From an uncultured Candidatus Binatia bacterium (GTDB lineage: Bacteria; Desulfobacterota; Binatia; UBA9968; JAJDTQ01), in contig OY282432.1 in NCBI GenBank assembly GCA_958295985.1, positions 2,265,001 to 2,329,000 on the forward strand: a stretch of DNA of 64,000 nt, given 5' to 3'. Shown one piece after another: positions 1 through 9,670 of the stretch (positions are counted from its first letter, which is position 1; each line of letters begins with the position of its first letter). Below the pieces are notes generated by a model. That model saw nothing but the letters and a program-made list of their open reading frames with translations. It ran no database searches and was not told the DNA's origin. A program made the position numbers and the translations under genes.

Positions 1-1
1 G

Positions 2-661
2 GCCCCCGGAAAGGTTGTCAACAGCAACGGCTACACCCTGTCGTCCGCGCTTCGGGAAATCGGCGCCATCCCCAAATCCTTCGGCATCGTGCGTGACGAC
101 CGAAGCAGTCTGGCAGCCGCCTTCAGCGCTGCGCTGGCCTGCGACGCCCTGATCACGTCCGGCGGTGTCTCGGTGGGCGCCTATGACTACGTAAAGGACG
201 CCCTCACGGACGCCGGCGTGCGCATGCGCTTCTGGAAGGTCGCCCAGCGGCCCGGCCATCCCATGGCTTTCGGCCATCGCGGCCGAAAGCCGGTTTTCGG
301 ACTTCCCGGCAACCCGGTGTCGTCCCTGGTGTGCTTCTTCCTCTACGTCCGGCCCGCGTTGCTCAAGATGATGGGCCACGAGAACCTCTTCATGCCCGTG
401 GTGCGCGCGAAGATGGCGCACGACATCAAGACGGCGCCGAACCTGAAGGAGTTCATACGGTGCCGCCTCAGGGAAGAGAACGGGCGGTTCCTTGCATCCA
501 GCACCGGGACGCAGAGTTCGGGCGCGCTGCGCTCCCTGTCGCTGGCCCACGGGCTCATCGTTGCACGTGAGGAGCAGACGCTGCTGCGGAAGGGCAGCCA
601 TGCGCCCGTGATCCTGCTGGACCACCGTGAGCGGTGGCTGCAAAGGGAGATGGGGTTCTGA
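2..661 (+). CDS. moeA: Molybdopterin molybdenumtransferase, 3' part
   Basis: This is the C-terminal part of MoeA, which inserts molybdate into adenylylated molybdopterin in the cytoplasm. The frame is open from base 2, so the 5' end lies outside the window. The MoCF-fold signatures are present: SGGVSVGAYDYVKD, the FWKVAQRPGHPMAFG stretch and GLPGNPVSSLVCF. They are followed by the small C-terminal beta-barrel domain, which runs to the stop at 659-661. The gene overlaps the start of ispF by about 28 bases, so the two are probably co-transcribed. A MogA-type protein shares the fold, but the GLPGNPVSS loop plus the C-terminal domain favour MoeA. Confidence 0.93.
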   Translation, partial: APGKVVNSNGYTLSSALREIGAIPKSFGIVRDDRSSLAAAFSAALACDALITSGGVSVGAYDYVKDALTDAGVRMRFWKVAQRPGHPMAFGHRGRKPVFGLPGNPVSSLVCFFLYVRPALLKMMGHENLFMPVVRAKMAHDIKTAPNLKEFIRCRLREENGRFLASSTGTQSSGALRSLSLAHGLIVAREEQTLLRKGSHAPVILLDHRERWLQREMGF

Positions 662-1143
662 GCGCAGGTTACAGGGTCGGTCAGGGCTTTGATATCCACC
701 GCCTTGCGCCCGGCCGAAAGCTGATTCTCGGCGGCATCCACATTCCGCATGAAACGGGCTTGTCGGGTCATTCGGACGCCGACGTGCTCCTTCATGCGCT
801 GATGAACGCCGTGCTCGGCGCCATCGGCAAGGGAGACATCGGGACTCATTTCCCGGACACGGATCCGGAATTCAGGGGGGTATCGAGCGCGAGCCTCCTC
901 GGCCACGTGCTCCGGCTCATGCGGCAGGCGGGATTCGGCATCGTGAACGTCGACGTCACCGTCATCGCCGAGCGGCCTCGGCTGGCGCCCCACTTCGGCG
1001 CCGTCAGGACCCGCCTGGCGGACCTCCTGGAGGTGCCCGAGGATGCCGTCAACCTGAAGGCCGGCACCATGGAAGGTCTCGGACCCATCGGCGAAGGCCA
1101 GGCCATGGCGGCAATGGCGGTGATGCTGCTGAAAGGCGCTTAG
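634..1143 (+). CDS. ispF: 2-C-methyl-D-erythritol 2,4-cyclodiphosphate synthase
   Basis: IspF converts CDP-methylerythritol 2-phosphate to the cyclodiphosphate and CMP in the non-mevalonate isoprenoid pathway; the family forms homotrimers. The metal-binding GFDIHRL motif is at residues 18-24 of the GTG-start form, followed by GHSDADVLLHAL and the substrate loop DTDPEFRG. The C-terminal GTMEGLGPIGEG is also typical. At 169 residues it is about ten longer than usual, because the only standard start (GTG 634) lies inside moeA. The true start may be nearer 658, where a GGGAGA sequence precedes a CTG, so the N-terminus is uncertain. No ispD fusion is visible. Confidence 0.95.
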   Translation: MAAKGDGVLSAGYRVGQGFDIHRLAPGRKLILGGIHIPHETGLSGHSDADVLLHALMNAVLGAIGKGDIGTHFPDTDPEFRGVSSASLLGHVLRLMRQAGFGIVNVDVTVIAERPRLAPHFGAVRTRLADLLEVPEDAVNLKAGTMEGLGPIGEGQAMAAMAVMLLKGA

Positions 1144-1267
1144 GTTGTGGAATCGGTTTCCTGTCCGTATTGCGAACCGGACGGGCGTCGCATAAGATCC
1201 GTGGACGGCTGAAGACGGAGTCCGACCCGGCGCCGCCGGCTCTTGCGGTGTTTGTCAAGGAGGGATC

Positions 1268-3214
1268 ATGGCAGACGAAGCGATCGAGGTTTTGCTGGAA
1301 GAGGGAAGGACCTTTCCGCCGCCGGATGCATTCCGGCAGTCGGGAAACCTGAACGATGCCGCGGTGTTCGAACGGGCAGACAAGGATCCCGAGGGATTCT
1401 GGGCCGAGCAGGCCCGGGAGCTGGACTGGTTCAGGACCTGGGACAAGGTGCTGGAGTGGGACTGCCCCTGGGCCAAGTGGTTCATCGGGGGGAAGATCAA
1501 CGTCTCCTACAACTGTCTGGACCGGCACGTCAAGACCGCGCGCAGGAACAAGGCCGCCATCATCTGGGAAGGGGAGCCCGGAGAGGAGCGGGTCCTGACC
1601 TACCGCGATGTTTGGCGCGAGGTGAACAAGTTCGCCAACGCGCTCAAGAAGCTGGGGGTGCAGAAGGGCGACCGCGTCGCGCTCTATCTCGGCATGGTTC
1701 CGGAGCTGCTGATCGCCATGCACGCGTGCAACCGCATCGGGGCGGTGCACAGCGTGGTGTTCGGAGGCTTCAGCGCCGAGTCCCTGCGCGACCGGATCAA
1801 CGACGCTTCGGCCAAGGTGCTGGTTACCGGCGACGGCGGTTACCGGCGCGGTACGGTCATCCCCTTGAAGAAGAACGCGGATGAGGCGGTCGAGGGTTCG
1901 CCGTCCATCGAGAACGTGGTGGTGGTGCAGCGGGTGGGGAGCGACTCCGGCGCCGTCATGAAGGAAGGCAGGGACCACTGGTGGCACGAGTTGATGGCCG
2001 GCGCGCCGCTGTGGTGCGAGCCGGAGCCCATGGACAGCGAGGACATGCTCTTCAGCCTCTACACCAGCGGCACCACCGGCAAGCCCAAGGGCATCGTCCA
2101 CACCACCGCCGGCTACCTGCTGGGCGTCTACCTGGCCAACAAGTGGGTCTTCGACATGAAGGAGGACGACGTCTTCTGGTGCGCCGCGGATATCGGTTGG
2201 GTCACCGGCCATACGCACATCGTGTACGGTCCCATGGCCAACGGCGCGACGCAGGTGATGTACGAGGGATCGCCCGACTGGCCGGACAAGGACCGACTGT
2301 GGCGCATGGTGGAGAAGTATGGAGTAACCATCTTCCACACCGCGCCCACCGCGATCCGGACCTTCATGCGCTGGGGAACCGAGTTTCCGGCCGCCCACGA
2401 CCTGAGCAGTCTCAGGCTCCTCGGCTCCGTGGGAGAGCCCATCAATCCCGAGGCGTGGATGTGGTACCACGAGCACATCGGACACGGGAACTGCCCCATC
2501 ATGGATACCTGGTGGCAGACGGAAACGGGGCACCCGCTGATCACGCCGTTTCCGGGCGTCACCACACTGAAGCCGGCCTCGGCCACCAGGCCGTTTCCCG
2601 GCATCGAGGCCGACGTGGTGGACGAGCAGGGGAAGTCGGTGCCGCTGGGGGGCGGCGGCTACCTCGTGCTGAAGCGGCCGTGGCCGGCCATGCTGCGCAC
2701 CGTGTTCAACGATCCGGACCGGTACGTGGAAACCTACTGGAGCCGTTTCCCGGGCATGTACTTCGCGGGCGACGGCGCCAAGCGCGACAAGGACGGTTAC
2801 TTCTGGCTGCTGGGCCGCGTGGACGACGTCATGAACGTTTCCGGGCACCGGCTCAGCACCATGGAGGTGGAGAGCGCCCTGGTGGATCATCAGGCGGTGG
2901 CGGAAGCCGCGGTCATCGGCAAGCAGCACGAGGTGAAGGGGCAGGGCATCTGCGCGTTCGTGTCGCTCATAGCCGGGGTTGAGAATACACCGGAGCTGGT
3001 GGAGGAACTGCGCGCCCACGTGGCCAGGAAGATCGGCGCCATTGCCCGGCCCGACGAGCTGTACTACGCCGCCGAGCTGCCCAAGACCCGGAGCGGCAAG
3101 ATCATGCGCCGGCTGCTGCGGGACATCGCCGACGGCAAGGCGCTGGGCGATACCACTACCTTGGCCGATCCGACGGTGGTGGCCAAGCTGAAGGAACAGT
3201 ACGAGGACGAGTGA
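1268..3214 (+). CDS. acs: Acetyl-coenzyme A synthetase
   Basis: Acs activates acetate to acetyl-CoA through acetyl-AMP. The protein is 648 residues, the usual length. It has the N-terminal ACAS_N segment, the AMP-binding P-loop [11 protein letters not shown] at residues 265-275, the DTWWQTETG adenine-site motif and the C-terminal [11 protein letters not shown]. In that last motif K611 is the lysine that is reversibly acetylated in characterised Acs proteins. An AAGGAGGGATC ribosome-binding site sits directly before the ATG. A 124-base gap separates it from ispF, so it probably has its own promoter, though I see no convincing one. Propionyl-CoA synthetase is a close alternative, but the sequence fits Acs better. 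Confidence 0.96.
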   Translation: MADEAIEVLLEEGRTFPPPDAFRQSGNLNDAAVFERADKDPEGFWAEQARELDWFRTWDKVLEWDCPWAKWFIGGKINVSYNCLDRHVKTARRNKAAIIWEGEPGEERVLTYRDVWREVNKFANALKKLGVQKGDRVALYLGMVPELLIAMHACNRIGAVHSVVFGGFSAESLRDRINDASAKVLVTGDGGYRRGTVIPLKKNADEAVEGSPSIENVVVVQRVGSDSGAVMKEGRDHWWHELMAGAPLWCEPEPMDSEDMLFSLYTSGTTGKPKGIVHTTAGYLLGVYLANKWVFDMKEDDVFWCAADIGWVTGHTHIVYGPMANGATQVMYEGSPDWPDKDRLWRMVEKYGVTIFHTAPTAIRTFMRWGTEFPAAHDLSSLRLLGSVGEPINPEAWMWYHEHIGHGNCPIMDTWWQTETGHPLITPFPGVTTLKPASATRPFPGIEADVVDEQGKSVPLGGGGYLVLKRPWPAMLRTVFNDPDRYVETYWSRFPGMYFAGDGAKRDKDGYFWLLGRVDDVMNVSGHRLSTMEVESALVDHQAVAEAAVIGKQHEVKGQGICAFVSLIAGVENTPELVEELRAHVARKIGAIARPDELYYAAELPKTRSGKIMRRLLRDIADGKALGDTTTLADPTVVAKLKEQYEDE

Positions 3215-3254
3215 CCCGGGGGCCGCCGGCCACGCCGCTCTCAGCCCCCGCGCA

Positions 3255-4715
3255 TCACCCGAACACCTGGAAGTACATCTCCGACAGCGACGGCTCCATC
3301 ACCGCGGCGTCCTGCATTTCCTTGCGGATGGCGGGGCGCAGCGGCTCGTAGAGCCGGTTCACCTCCGCGGTCAACGCGGCCTCGTCCATCTTCGTCAGCC
3401 GGCCTCCGGCCACCACCACCTCTCCGTTCACCAGCACGGTGTCCACGGAGCTGCCGTTCTCGCAGAAGACGAGCTGGGTGATGACGTCGTTCAGCGGCGT
3501 GAACGCGGGCGTGTCCCGCTTTAACAGCACGACGTCAGCGAGACGGCCCGGCTCCAGCACGCCGCAGTCGAGGCCGAACGCCCGGGCGCCCCATCGGGTG
3601 GTCATGGACAGGGCCTGCCGGGCCGTGATCCAGCGGCGGTAGTCGTGGTCGCGGGTGTTGTGGATCAACGCGGCCAGCCGCATGGCGTCGAACATGTTCT
3701 GGGAGTCGTTGGAGCAGGCGCCGTCGGCTCCCAGCCCCACCCGGCCGCCGGCCGCCAGGAAATCCGGTATCGGCGCCAGGCCGCTGCCCAGGCGGAGGTT
3801 GCTGGCGGGGTTGTGCACCGGCGTCGCACCCCGTTCCACGATGATCTCCACGTCTTCCGGCTCGATCCACACGTTGTGGGCCGTGGACAGGTTGGGCTTC
3901 ACCACCCCCAGGTCGTCCAGGTGCTTCAGCAGGGAGTTGCCGTAGAGCTTCGGACCCATCAGTCCCTGGGACCTGGTCTCGGCGAGATGAATGTGCAGCG
4001 GGACGCCCCACCGTTCGGAGATGGCGGCCGCGCCCTGAAGCAGCTCATCGGTGCAACGCTGCACCGCGGAGGGTCCGGGGCAGCACGTCGTCAACCGATC
4101 CGGGTCGTGCAACTCGCCCATGAACGACTCGATCTCGTCGAGCCAGTCTTGGGTGTCTTTGGTCTCGGCCCGGGTCATCCGGCCCACCTCGTCGCCGGTC
4201 TCTCCTTTGGGTGTCTCCATGGGGATGGTGGCTTCGTAGGGCCGGTCTGTAACGGTAAGGGCCACCACGTGTCGCAGGCCCAGGTCCCGCATGGCCCGAA
4301 CCGCCTGGCCGGCGCCGGTGTAGCGGCTGTTCTGGTTGCCGAAGAAATGGTCGAGGTTGGTGGTGCAACCGGTCTTGAGCATCTCCATGGCGCCCAGAAG
4401 GGCGCTGACGTAGAACGTCTCATCGCTGCAGGCGCGGAGGGCGGCGCGCCAGTACGCGCGCCATATCTCCAACGGGCGCGTGGGCATCAAGCCGCGAAAG
4501 ATGTTGGCGGGCGAATGATTGTGGGCGTTGATGAGTCCCGGAATCGCGATAGAGCGGCTTCCGTCAATGACCCGGTCCCAGCCGTCCCGCGGACAGCCGG
4601 AAGCCGGCCCCACGTACTGCAGGCGGTTGCCGTCGATGACCAGGGACCCGTCCTCGATCACCTCGTCCCGTTCGTTCATGGTGACGATGAGCGCGTGTTC
4701 GATCAGTTGCTTCAT
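3255..4715 (-). CDS. Amidohydrolase of the TRZ/ATZ (chlorohydrolase, SAH-deaminase-like) family
   Basis: This is a 486-residue cytoplasmic metal-dependent hydrolase of the TrzN/MtaD type, which removes amino or chloro groups from heterocycles. The metal ligands are all visible: H65 and H67 (AHNHSP), H243 (HIHLAET), H280 (TAHNVW) and D331 (GADGACSND). The C-terminal beta-sandwich piece (LADVVLLKRD) is also typical. I chose the ATG at 4715 (MKQLIEHALIVT). The frame stays open far upstream, but that part has no family similarity and runs antisense to coxB. The substrate cannot be told from sequence. It is followed by no cofactor genes and is preceded on the same strand by a small membrane protein. 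Confidence 0.88.
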   Translation of the reverse strand: MKQLIEHALIVTMNERDEVIEDGSLVIDGNRLQYVGPASGCPRDGWDRVIDGSRSIAIPGLINAHNHSPANIFRGLMPTRPLEIWRAYWRAALRACSDETFYVSALLGAMEMLKTGCTTNLDHFFGNQNSRYTGAGQAVRAMRDLGLRHVVALTVTDRPYEATIPMETPKGETGDEVGRMTRAETKDTQDWLDEIESFMGELHDPDRLTTCCPGPSAVQRCTDELLQGAAAISERWGVPLHIHLAETRSQGLMGPKLYGNSLLKHLDDLGVVKPNLSTAHNVWIEPEDVEIIVERGATPVHNPASNLRLGSGLAPIPDFLAAGGRVGLGADGACSNDSQNMFDAMRLAALIHNTRDHDYRRWITARQALSMTTRWGARAFGLDCGVLEPGRLADVVLLKRDTPAFTPLNDVITQLVFCENGSSVDTVLVNGEVVVAGGRLTKMDEAALTAEVNRLYEPLRPAIRKEMQDAAVMEPSLSEMYFQVFG

Positions 4716-4738
4716 GGTAACCGCCTTTCCGGTTCGTA

Positions 4739-5209
4739 TCAGAAGGCCACCCGGCGCAGGCCGAGACCCAGGAGCAGCACGATGATCCCCAGGGCCGCGT
4801 TGGCCACCAGTAAACGCATCCAGGGGTTGCGGCCGTCGAGCGGGTTTTCCAGGGAGGCGTGGTAGCGGAACGCCTGAAGCCCGTGGTTCAGCGCCATCAC
4901 GGCCGTCAGGGTGGTTTTCGCCGCCAGGATGAGGAAGGCGCCCGAGCCCGGCGCGAGTTGGGCCGCCGTTCCCTGCGGGAAAACCCCGGCAAGGCCCGAA
5001 AGAACGGCCACGGGAGCCGCGGCCGCGACGACCGCGTTCAAGCCGCGGGCAGCCCGGCGCATGAAATCGAGGCGCGGCCCGGGCAGCAGTCCGCGGCTCG
5101 CCGGCCACAACACGCCCAGGACGAACAGGTTGGCGCCCAGCCAGATGCTGAAGGAGAAGATGTGCACCCACGGAATGAAGATCTGCAAAGGTATTGCCTT
5201 CCCGTCCAC
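4739..5209 (-). CDS. CopD-like four-helix membrane protein
   Basis: The protein has about 156 residues and four predicted membrane helices. The first carries the WVHIFSFSIWLGANLF pattern typical of CopD and related copper or haem-associated membrane proteins, with a His near its start. Helix three contains a further conserved-looking NHG. I chose the GTG at 5209, which has a GAGGCGGG ribosome-binding site. A longer ATG form begins at 5287 but overlaps the coxB region and adds a Gly/Pro-rich leader without similarity. It lies divergently next to the cytochrome oxidase operon, so a role in copper delivery or oxidase assembly is a reasonable inference, but not shown. Confidence 0.6.
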   Translation of the reverse strand: MDGKAIPLQIFIPWVHIFSFSIWLGANLFVLGVLWPASRGLLPGPRLDFMRRAARGLNAVVAAAAPVAVLSGLAGVFPQGTAAQLAPGSGAFLILAAKTTLTAVMALNHGLQAFRYHASLENPLDGRNPWMRLLVANAALGIIVLLLGLGLRRVAF

Positions 5210-5322
5210 CCCGCCTCGCGGCGGTTTCCCGGGTTTGGTTTCGACCGCCCCTACAGTCTTGATACGCCAAGGCGCTTGTGTTAGCAAAGAGCCTATTCCA
5301 CGAGGAGGGCGTCGAACTTGCC

Positions 5323-5982
5323 ATGATGCGCTGGTTGCCTGAGAATGTGTCCACTTACGGTGGTCAGATCGACTACCTGTTCTATCTTATCTACTACATC
5401 ACCGGTGCCGCCCTGATCATCGTCACGGTATTGATGGTGGCGTTCCTGATCATGTATCGCCAGAAGGAGGGGCGTAAAGCCGTCTACTCGCATGGCAACA
5501 CCGCCCTCGAGGTCACCTGGACGGTGGTTCCCGCCCTGATCCTCATCATGCTCTCCTTCATGAGCATCTCCACCTGGGGCGAGATCAAGATCTACGCTCC
5601 GCCCGCCGAGTACGAGGTGAAGGTGGTGGGCAAGCAGTTCAACTGGGAGGTGTTCCATCCCGGCCCCGACGGCAAGCTGGACACCAAGGACGACATCAAG
5701 ATCGACAACGAGCTGCACGTTCCCGTGGACAAGGTCGTGCACGTCCAGCTAACGGCGTCGGACGTCATCCACAGCTTCTTCGTGCCCAATTTCCGGGTCA
5801 AGCAGGATGCCGTCCCCGGACGGAACATCCTGGTGTGGTTCGAGGTCACCAAACCCGGCCAGTACGAGCTCCCTTGCGCGGAGCTGTGCGGCTTCGGTCA
5901 CTCGGGCATGCTCGGATGGGTGTTCGTCCACACGCCGGAAGACTACGAGAAATTTCTCAAGGAAAACCAGGACCAGAGCTGA
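5323..5982 (+). CDS. coxB: Cytochrome c oxidase subunit II
   Basis: Subunit II takes electrons from cytochrome c through its CuA centre. Two membrane helices (about residues 18-46 and 63-85) are followed by the periplasmic cupredoxin domain. All CuA ligands are present with the ATG at 5323 as residue 1: H150, C185, E187, C189, H193 and M196 (CAELCGFGHSGM). The KQFNWEVFHPGPDG loop is the aromatic electron-entry region. There is no C-terminal haem c domain, so this is an aa3-type rather than caa3-type subunit. A GTG at 5278 gives a form 15 residues longer; the ATG follows a GAGGAGGG sequence and matches the usual N-terminus. It is the first gene of the oxidase operon. Confidence 0.96.
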   Translation: MMRWLPENVSTYGGQIDYLFYLIYYITGAALIIVTVLMVAFLIMYRQKEGRKAVYSHGNTALEVTWTVVPALILIMLSFMSISTWGEIKIYAPPAEYEVKVVGKQFNWEVFHPGPDGKLDTKDDIKIDNELHVPVDKVVHVQLTASDVIHSFFVPNFRVKQDAVPGRNILVWFEVTKPGQYELPCAELCGFGHSGMLGWVFVHTPEDYEKFLKENQDQS

Positions 5983-6051
5983 TCCCGCCCAACCGCGGAC
6001 GGATCTCCCCGGTCGGAGCACGTCCCTGAAGGCGGAGGAGGAACATCGAGG

Positions 6052-7788
6052 ATGAGCGAAGCAGCGGCACACGCCGGTCACGGAGCCCATGAGCCGGCGG
6101 GCTTCTTGTCACATTACGTTTTCTCGACCGATCACAAGATGATCGGACGGCAGTTTCTTTTCCTGGGACTGTTCATGCTGATCATCGGCGGTACGCTCGC
6201 CATGCTGATCCGCTGGCAGCTCGCGTGGCCGGAGACCGAGGTGCCCGGGTTGGGATGGGTGCCGGAACCGACCATGTACGAAGGGATCATCCCGCCGCAG
6301 ACCTACAACATGTTGTTCACCATGCACGCCACCATCATGATCTTCTTCGTGGTGATGCCCGTCATGGTGGGCGGCTTCGGCAACTTCCTGATCCCGATCA
6401 TGATCGGCGCCAGGGACATGGCGTTCCCGTTGCTCAACATGCTGTCGTTCTGGGTGGGCGCGGTATCCGGCGTGATCATGCTGGCGAGCTTCTTCGTCAT
6501 CGGCGGCGCCGCGGCCGGCGGATGGACATCCTATACCCCGCTTACCGGCGTCGCGGTGTACACCGGGGTCAACTGGGGTATCAACCTGTGGGTCCTCAGC
6601 CTGTTCGTGCTGGCCTTCTCCTCGCTGATGGGCTCCATCAACTACATCACCACCATCATCAACATGAGGGCGCCGGGCATGACCTACTTCCGCATGCCGC
6701 TCTCCATCTGGTCGCTGTTCATCACGGCGATCCTGCTGCTGCTGGCGCTGCCGGTCCTCACCGCGGCCCTCGGCATGCTTTTCTTCGACCGCGTCTTCGC
6801 CACGAACTTCTTCCTGCCCGCGGGCGGCATGCCGCTCCTGTGGCAGCACCTGTTCTGGTTCTTCGGTCATCCCGAGGTCTACATCCTGGTGCTTCCCGCC
6901 ATGGGAGTGACCTCCGATGTCCTGTCGGTGTTCTCCCGCAAGCCGATTTTCGGCTACCGGGCCATGACCTTCTCCATGATCGCCATCGCCTTCCTCTCGT
7001 GGATCGTCTGGGGCCATCACATGTTCCTCAGCGGCATGAACCCGCTGCTCGGAACGGCGTTCATGCTCACCACCATGGTCATCGCGGTCCCCTCGGCCAT
7101 CAAGACGTTCAACTGGCTGGGTACGCTGTGGGGCGGCTCCATACGCTTCACGGTGCCGCTGCTCTTCGCCATCGGTTTCGTCTCGAACTTCGTCATCGGC
7201 GGCCTCAGCGGCATCTTCATGGCGTCCACCCCCGTGGACATCTTCATCCACGATACCTACTTCATCGTGGCGCACTTCCATTACGTGGTGGCCGGGATCA
7301 TCTTCGCCATGTTCGCCGCCATCTACTTCTGGTTCCCGAAGATGTTCGGACGCATGATGAACCCCACCTGGGGCATCGTGCACTTCATCGGCACCTACGT
7401 GTTCTTCAACCTCACCTTCTTTCCCATGCATTTCCTGGGCGTGGGCGGGCACATACGCCGGATCTACAACCCCATGCAGTACGAGTACCTGGAACAGTTC
7501 GGGGACATGAACGTGTTCATCACCATCAGCGCGTTTTGCCTCGCCCTGTCCCAGATACCCTTTATCGTCAACTTCGTCGGCAGCCTATTCGTCGGCGAGA
7601 AGGCGTCCGAGAACCCCTGGCAAGCCAACACGCTGGAGTGGTCGGCGCCCTCGCCGCCGCCCCATGGCAACTTCGCGGACACGCCGCAGGTTTACCGCGG
7701 CCCGTATGAGTACAGCTCACCGGAAGTCCAGGAAGACTGGCTGCCCCAGGACCGGCCGCTCGGCGCCGCCGCTGCAACGGGTCATTGA
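6052..7788 (+). CDS. coxA: Cytochrome c oxidase subunit I
   Basis: This is the 12-helix catalytic haem-copper subunit of the terminal oxidase, 578 residues. H92 and H410 are the expected haem a ligands and H408 the haem a3 ligand. CuB ligands are H273 (GHPEVY, cross-linked to Y277) and H322/H323 (WGHHMF). E275 in GHPEVY and K351 (SAIKTFNW) match the proton-channel residues of A-type enzymes, so it is predicted to pump protons. It starts 69 bases after coxB with a GGCGGAGGAGG ribosome-binding region. The C-terminus ends in a short Pro-rich tail. All further genes needed for the complex follow downstream on the same strand. Confidence 0.98.
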   Translation: MSEAAAHAGHGAHEPAGFLSHYVFSTDHKMIGRQFLFLGLFMLIIGGTLAMLIRWQLAWPETEVPGLGWVPEPTMYEGIIPPQTYNMLFTMHATIMIFFVVMPVMVGGFGNFLIPIMIGARDMAFPLLNMLSFWVGAVSGVIMLASFFVIGGAAAGGWTSYTPLTGVAVYTGVNWGINLWVLSLFVLAFSSLMGSINYITTIINMRAPGMTYFRMPLSIWSLFITAILLLLALPVLTAALGMLFFDRVFATNFFLPAGGMPLLWQHLFWFFGHPEVYILVLPAMGVTSDVLSVFSRKPIFGYRAMTFSMIAIAFLSWIVWGHHMFLSGMNPLLGTAFMLTTMVIAVPSAIKTFNWLGTLWGGSIRFTVPLLFAIGFVSNFVIGGLSGIFMASTPVDIFIHDTYFIVAHFHYVVAGIIFAMFAAIYFWFPKMFGRMMNPTWGIVHFIGTYVFFNLTFFPMHFLGVGGHIRRIYNPMQYEYLEQFGDMNVFITISAFCLALSQIPFIVNFVGSLFVGEKASENPWQANTLEWSAPSPPPHGNFADTPQVYRGPYEYSSPEVQEDWLPQDRPLGAAAATGH

Positions 7789-7799
7789 GGCATAACAGG

Positions 7800-8726
7800 A
7801 TGGCCAACGCCTGGCTCCATCGGTTGGCGCTGACCACCGCGGGGACCACCCTGTTTCTGTTGTTCGTGGGCGCCCTGGTCACGAGCAAGGGCGCGGGTCT
7901 GGCGGTACCGGACTGGCCCACCACCTTCGGCCACAACATGTTCCTGTTCCCCTGGACGGGGATGGTGGGCGGCGTGTTCTACGAGCATAGCCACCGTCTG
8001 GTGGCGTCCGGCGTCGGGTTCCTGACACTGGTGCTGGCGGTGTGCCTCTGGCTGAAAGAGCCCCGCGCGTGGATCTGCTGGCTGGGTACCGCGGCGTTGC
8101 TGCTGGTGACGGTTCAGGGCGTCGTCGGGGGGCTTCGGGTGGTGTGGCTGGAACAGGATTTCGCCGTCATCCACGCGGCGCTTGCCCAGGCATTCTTCGG
8201 GCTCATGGTAGCGATGGCGCTGTTTACCTCCCGGCGATGGGCCGAAGGCGGCAGGACATCCAAGCCGTCGGCGAGCGGCTCGACGATGTTCCCGTGGTTC
8301 TGCCTCGCCACCACGTTGCTGATCTATGCACAGAGCCTGTTGGGAGCGGTCATCCGCCACACCGGCACGGCCGTGGTCCTGCACGTCCTGATGGCGTTGG
8401 TGGTGGCCGTCCAGACCCTCCTGCTGGCGGTGAGGGCGCTCCAACTCGGTGACGAGGCGCCGGTGTTCCGGACGCTTTCCCTCTGCCTCGGATTGCTCCT
8501 GGTGTTGCAACTCGCGCTGGGCGCCGGCTCTTACGCGGCCCGTTTCCTGTCGTTCGGAGCTGCCTGGCAGCCGGGTGTCATCGTCGCCGTGACCGCCGGT
8601 CACGTGGTGACCGGCGCGGTCATGTTGGCGTTGAGCGTGGTGATCACGCTTTGGGCCTTCCGGGTCCTCGGCCCCGGCCGTCTCCCGGTGGTGGACCGGG
8701 TCGTCTCCGAGAGGGCTACGGCGTGA
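7800..8726 (+). CDS. ctaA: Haem A synthase
   Basis: CtaA/Cox15 oxidises the C8 methyl of haem O to give haem A for the oxidase. The protein has about eight membrane helices in two pseudo-repeats. Paired histidines are visible: FYEHSHRL and VIHAALAQ in the first half, IRHTG, VLHVLMA and TAGHVVTG in the second. The ATG at 7800 follows coxA by 11 bases; a TTG at 7785 that overlaps the coxA stop is an alternative. No extracellular cysteine pair is obvious. Its stop overlaps the start of ctaB (GTGA), which implies translational coupling between the two haem A pathway enzymes. Confidence 0.94.
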   Translation: MANAWLHRLALTTAGTTLFLLFVGALVTSKGAGLAVPDWPTTFGHNMFLFPWTGMVGGVFYEHSHRLVASGVGFLTLVLAVCLWLKEPRAWICWLGTAALLLVTVQGVVGGLRVVWLEQDFAVIHAALAQAFFGLMVAMALFTSRRWAEGGRTSKPSASGSTMFPWFCLATTLLIYAQSLLGAVIRHTGTAVVLHVLMALVVAVQTLLLAVRALQLGDEAPVFRTLSLCLGLLLVLQLALGAGSYAARFLSFGAAWQPGVIVAVTAGHVVTGAVMLALSVVITLWAFRVLGPGRLPVVDRVVSERATA

Positions 8727-9625
8727 CGCTGCGAACCGAGACATACGTGGTCGAATCGACCCACGGCCGGAGGCTGCTCGACTATCTGGAGCTCACCAAG
8801 CCAAGGCTTGTGCTGATGGTCCTGATGACCACCCTGGTGGGTTTCTACATGGGCTCGGAGCCCGTCCCGGACTACCTCGTCCTGTTGAATGCCGTGCTCG
8901 GCACCGCTCTGGCCGCGGGCGGGACCCTGGCTCTCAACCAGTCCCTGGAACGCGACATCGACGCCGCCATGGAGCGCACGCGGCACCGCCCGATCCCCGA
9001 GGGCAGGGTCCAGCCGGTGGAGTGCGTTCTGTTCGGCAGCATTCTGGTGGCCTCCGGACTGGTCCTGCTGTTGGTGGCCGTAAACGTCCTGAGTGCGCTT
9101 CTGACTGCGATCATCTCGGTGACCTATCTGTTCCTGTACACGCCGTTCAAGCAGAAGTCGTCCCTGTGCAGCCTCATCGGCGCGGTCCCCGGGGCGATTC
9201 CGCCGGTGGTCGGCTGGACCGCGGCGCAGGGGACCCTGGGCCTCGAAGCCGGGATCCTGTTCGGCATCCTCTTCCTCTGGCAGATTCCCCACAACCTGGC
9301 CATCGCCAGGCTCTATCGCGACGATTTCCTGTGCGCCGGCATCCGTTTCCTGCCCGTGCTGGACGGGGAGGGGAGAAGCACCGGGCGGCAAGCCGTAAGC
9401 CACTGCCTGGCGTTACTGGTGGTGAGCCTGATGCCGACGCTCACGGGTTTCGCCGGCGAGATCTATTATTTCGCGGCCATTCTTCTGGGAGTGGGATTTC
9501 TGGTTTACGCGGTGAGGCTCGCGGCCTTGAGGTCGGTGAGCAGCGCGCGGCAGTTGCTCTTCGCCTCGCTGTTCTATCTGCCGCTGCTGTTCGTCGTCAT
9601 GGCCCTGGACAGGATACCTGTTTGA
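8723..9625 (+). CDS. ctaB: Protohaem IX farnesyltransferase (haem O synthase)
   Basis: CtaB/CyoE attaches the farnesyl group to haem B, giving haem O, the substrate of CtaA. It is a UbiA-superfamily membrane protein of 300 residues with about nine helices. The first Asp-rich prenyl-diphosphate motif NQSLERDIDAAMERT begins at N72. The second region, YRDDFLCAGIRFLPV, carries the other conserved acidic residues. I chose the GTG at 8723, which overlaps the ctaA stop by four bases. The frame is open further upstream, but that part lies inside ctaA. Confidence 0.95.
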   Translation: MTLRTETYVVESTHGRRLLDYLELTKPRLVLMVLMTTLVGFYMGSEPVPDYLVLLNAVLGTALAAGGTLALNQSLERDIDAAMERTRHRPIPEGRVQPVECVLFGSILVASGLVLLLVAVNVLSALLTAIISVTYLFLYTPFKQKSSLCSLIGAVPGAIPPVVGWTAAQGTLGLEAGILFGILFLWQIPHNLAIARLYRDDFLCAGIRFLPVLDGEGRSTGRQAVSHCLALLVVSLMPTLTGFAGEIYYFAAILLGVGFLVYAVRLAALRSVSSARQLLFASLFYLPLLFVVMALDRIPV

Positions 9626-9670
9626 CATGGACTCGACCACAGGCAGTTACCACAGCCGCCGGAGCCCGTT

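Noticed and set aside
1049..3019. Long minus-strand open frame (656 codons) over acs
   Set aside because: It is antisense to an unmistakable acs gene, has a low-complexity His/Gly/Val-rich translation and no family similarity; long antisense frames are expected at this GC content.
4716..5354. N-terminal extension of the amidohydrolase frame
   Set aside because: The residues upstream of ATG 4715 are Arg/Gly-rich, have no similarity and overlap the CopD-like and coxB genes.
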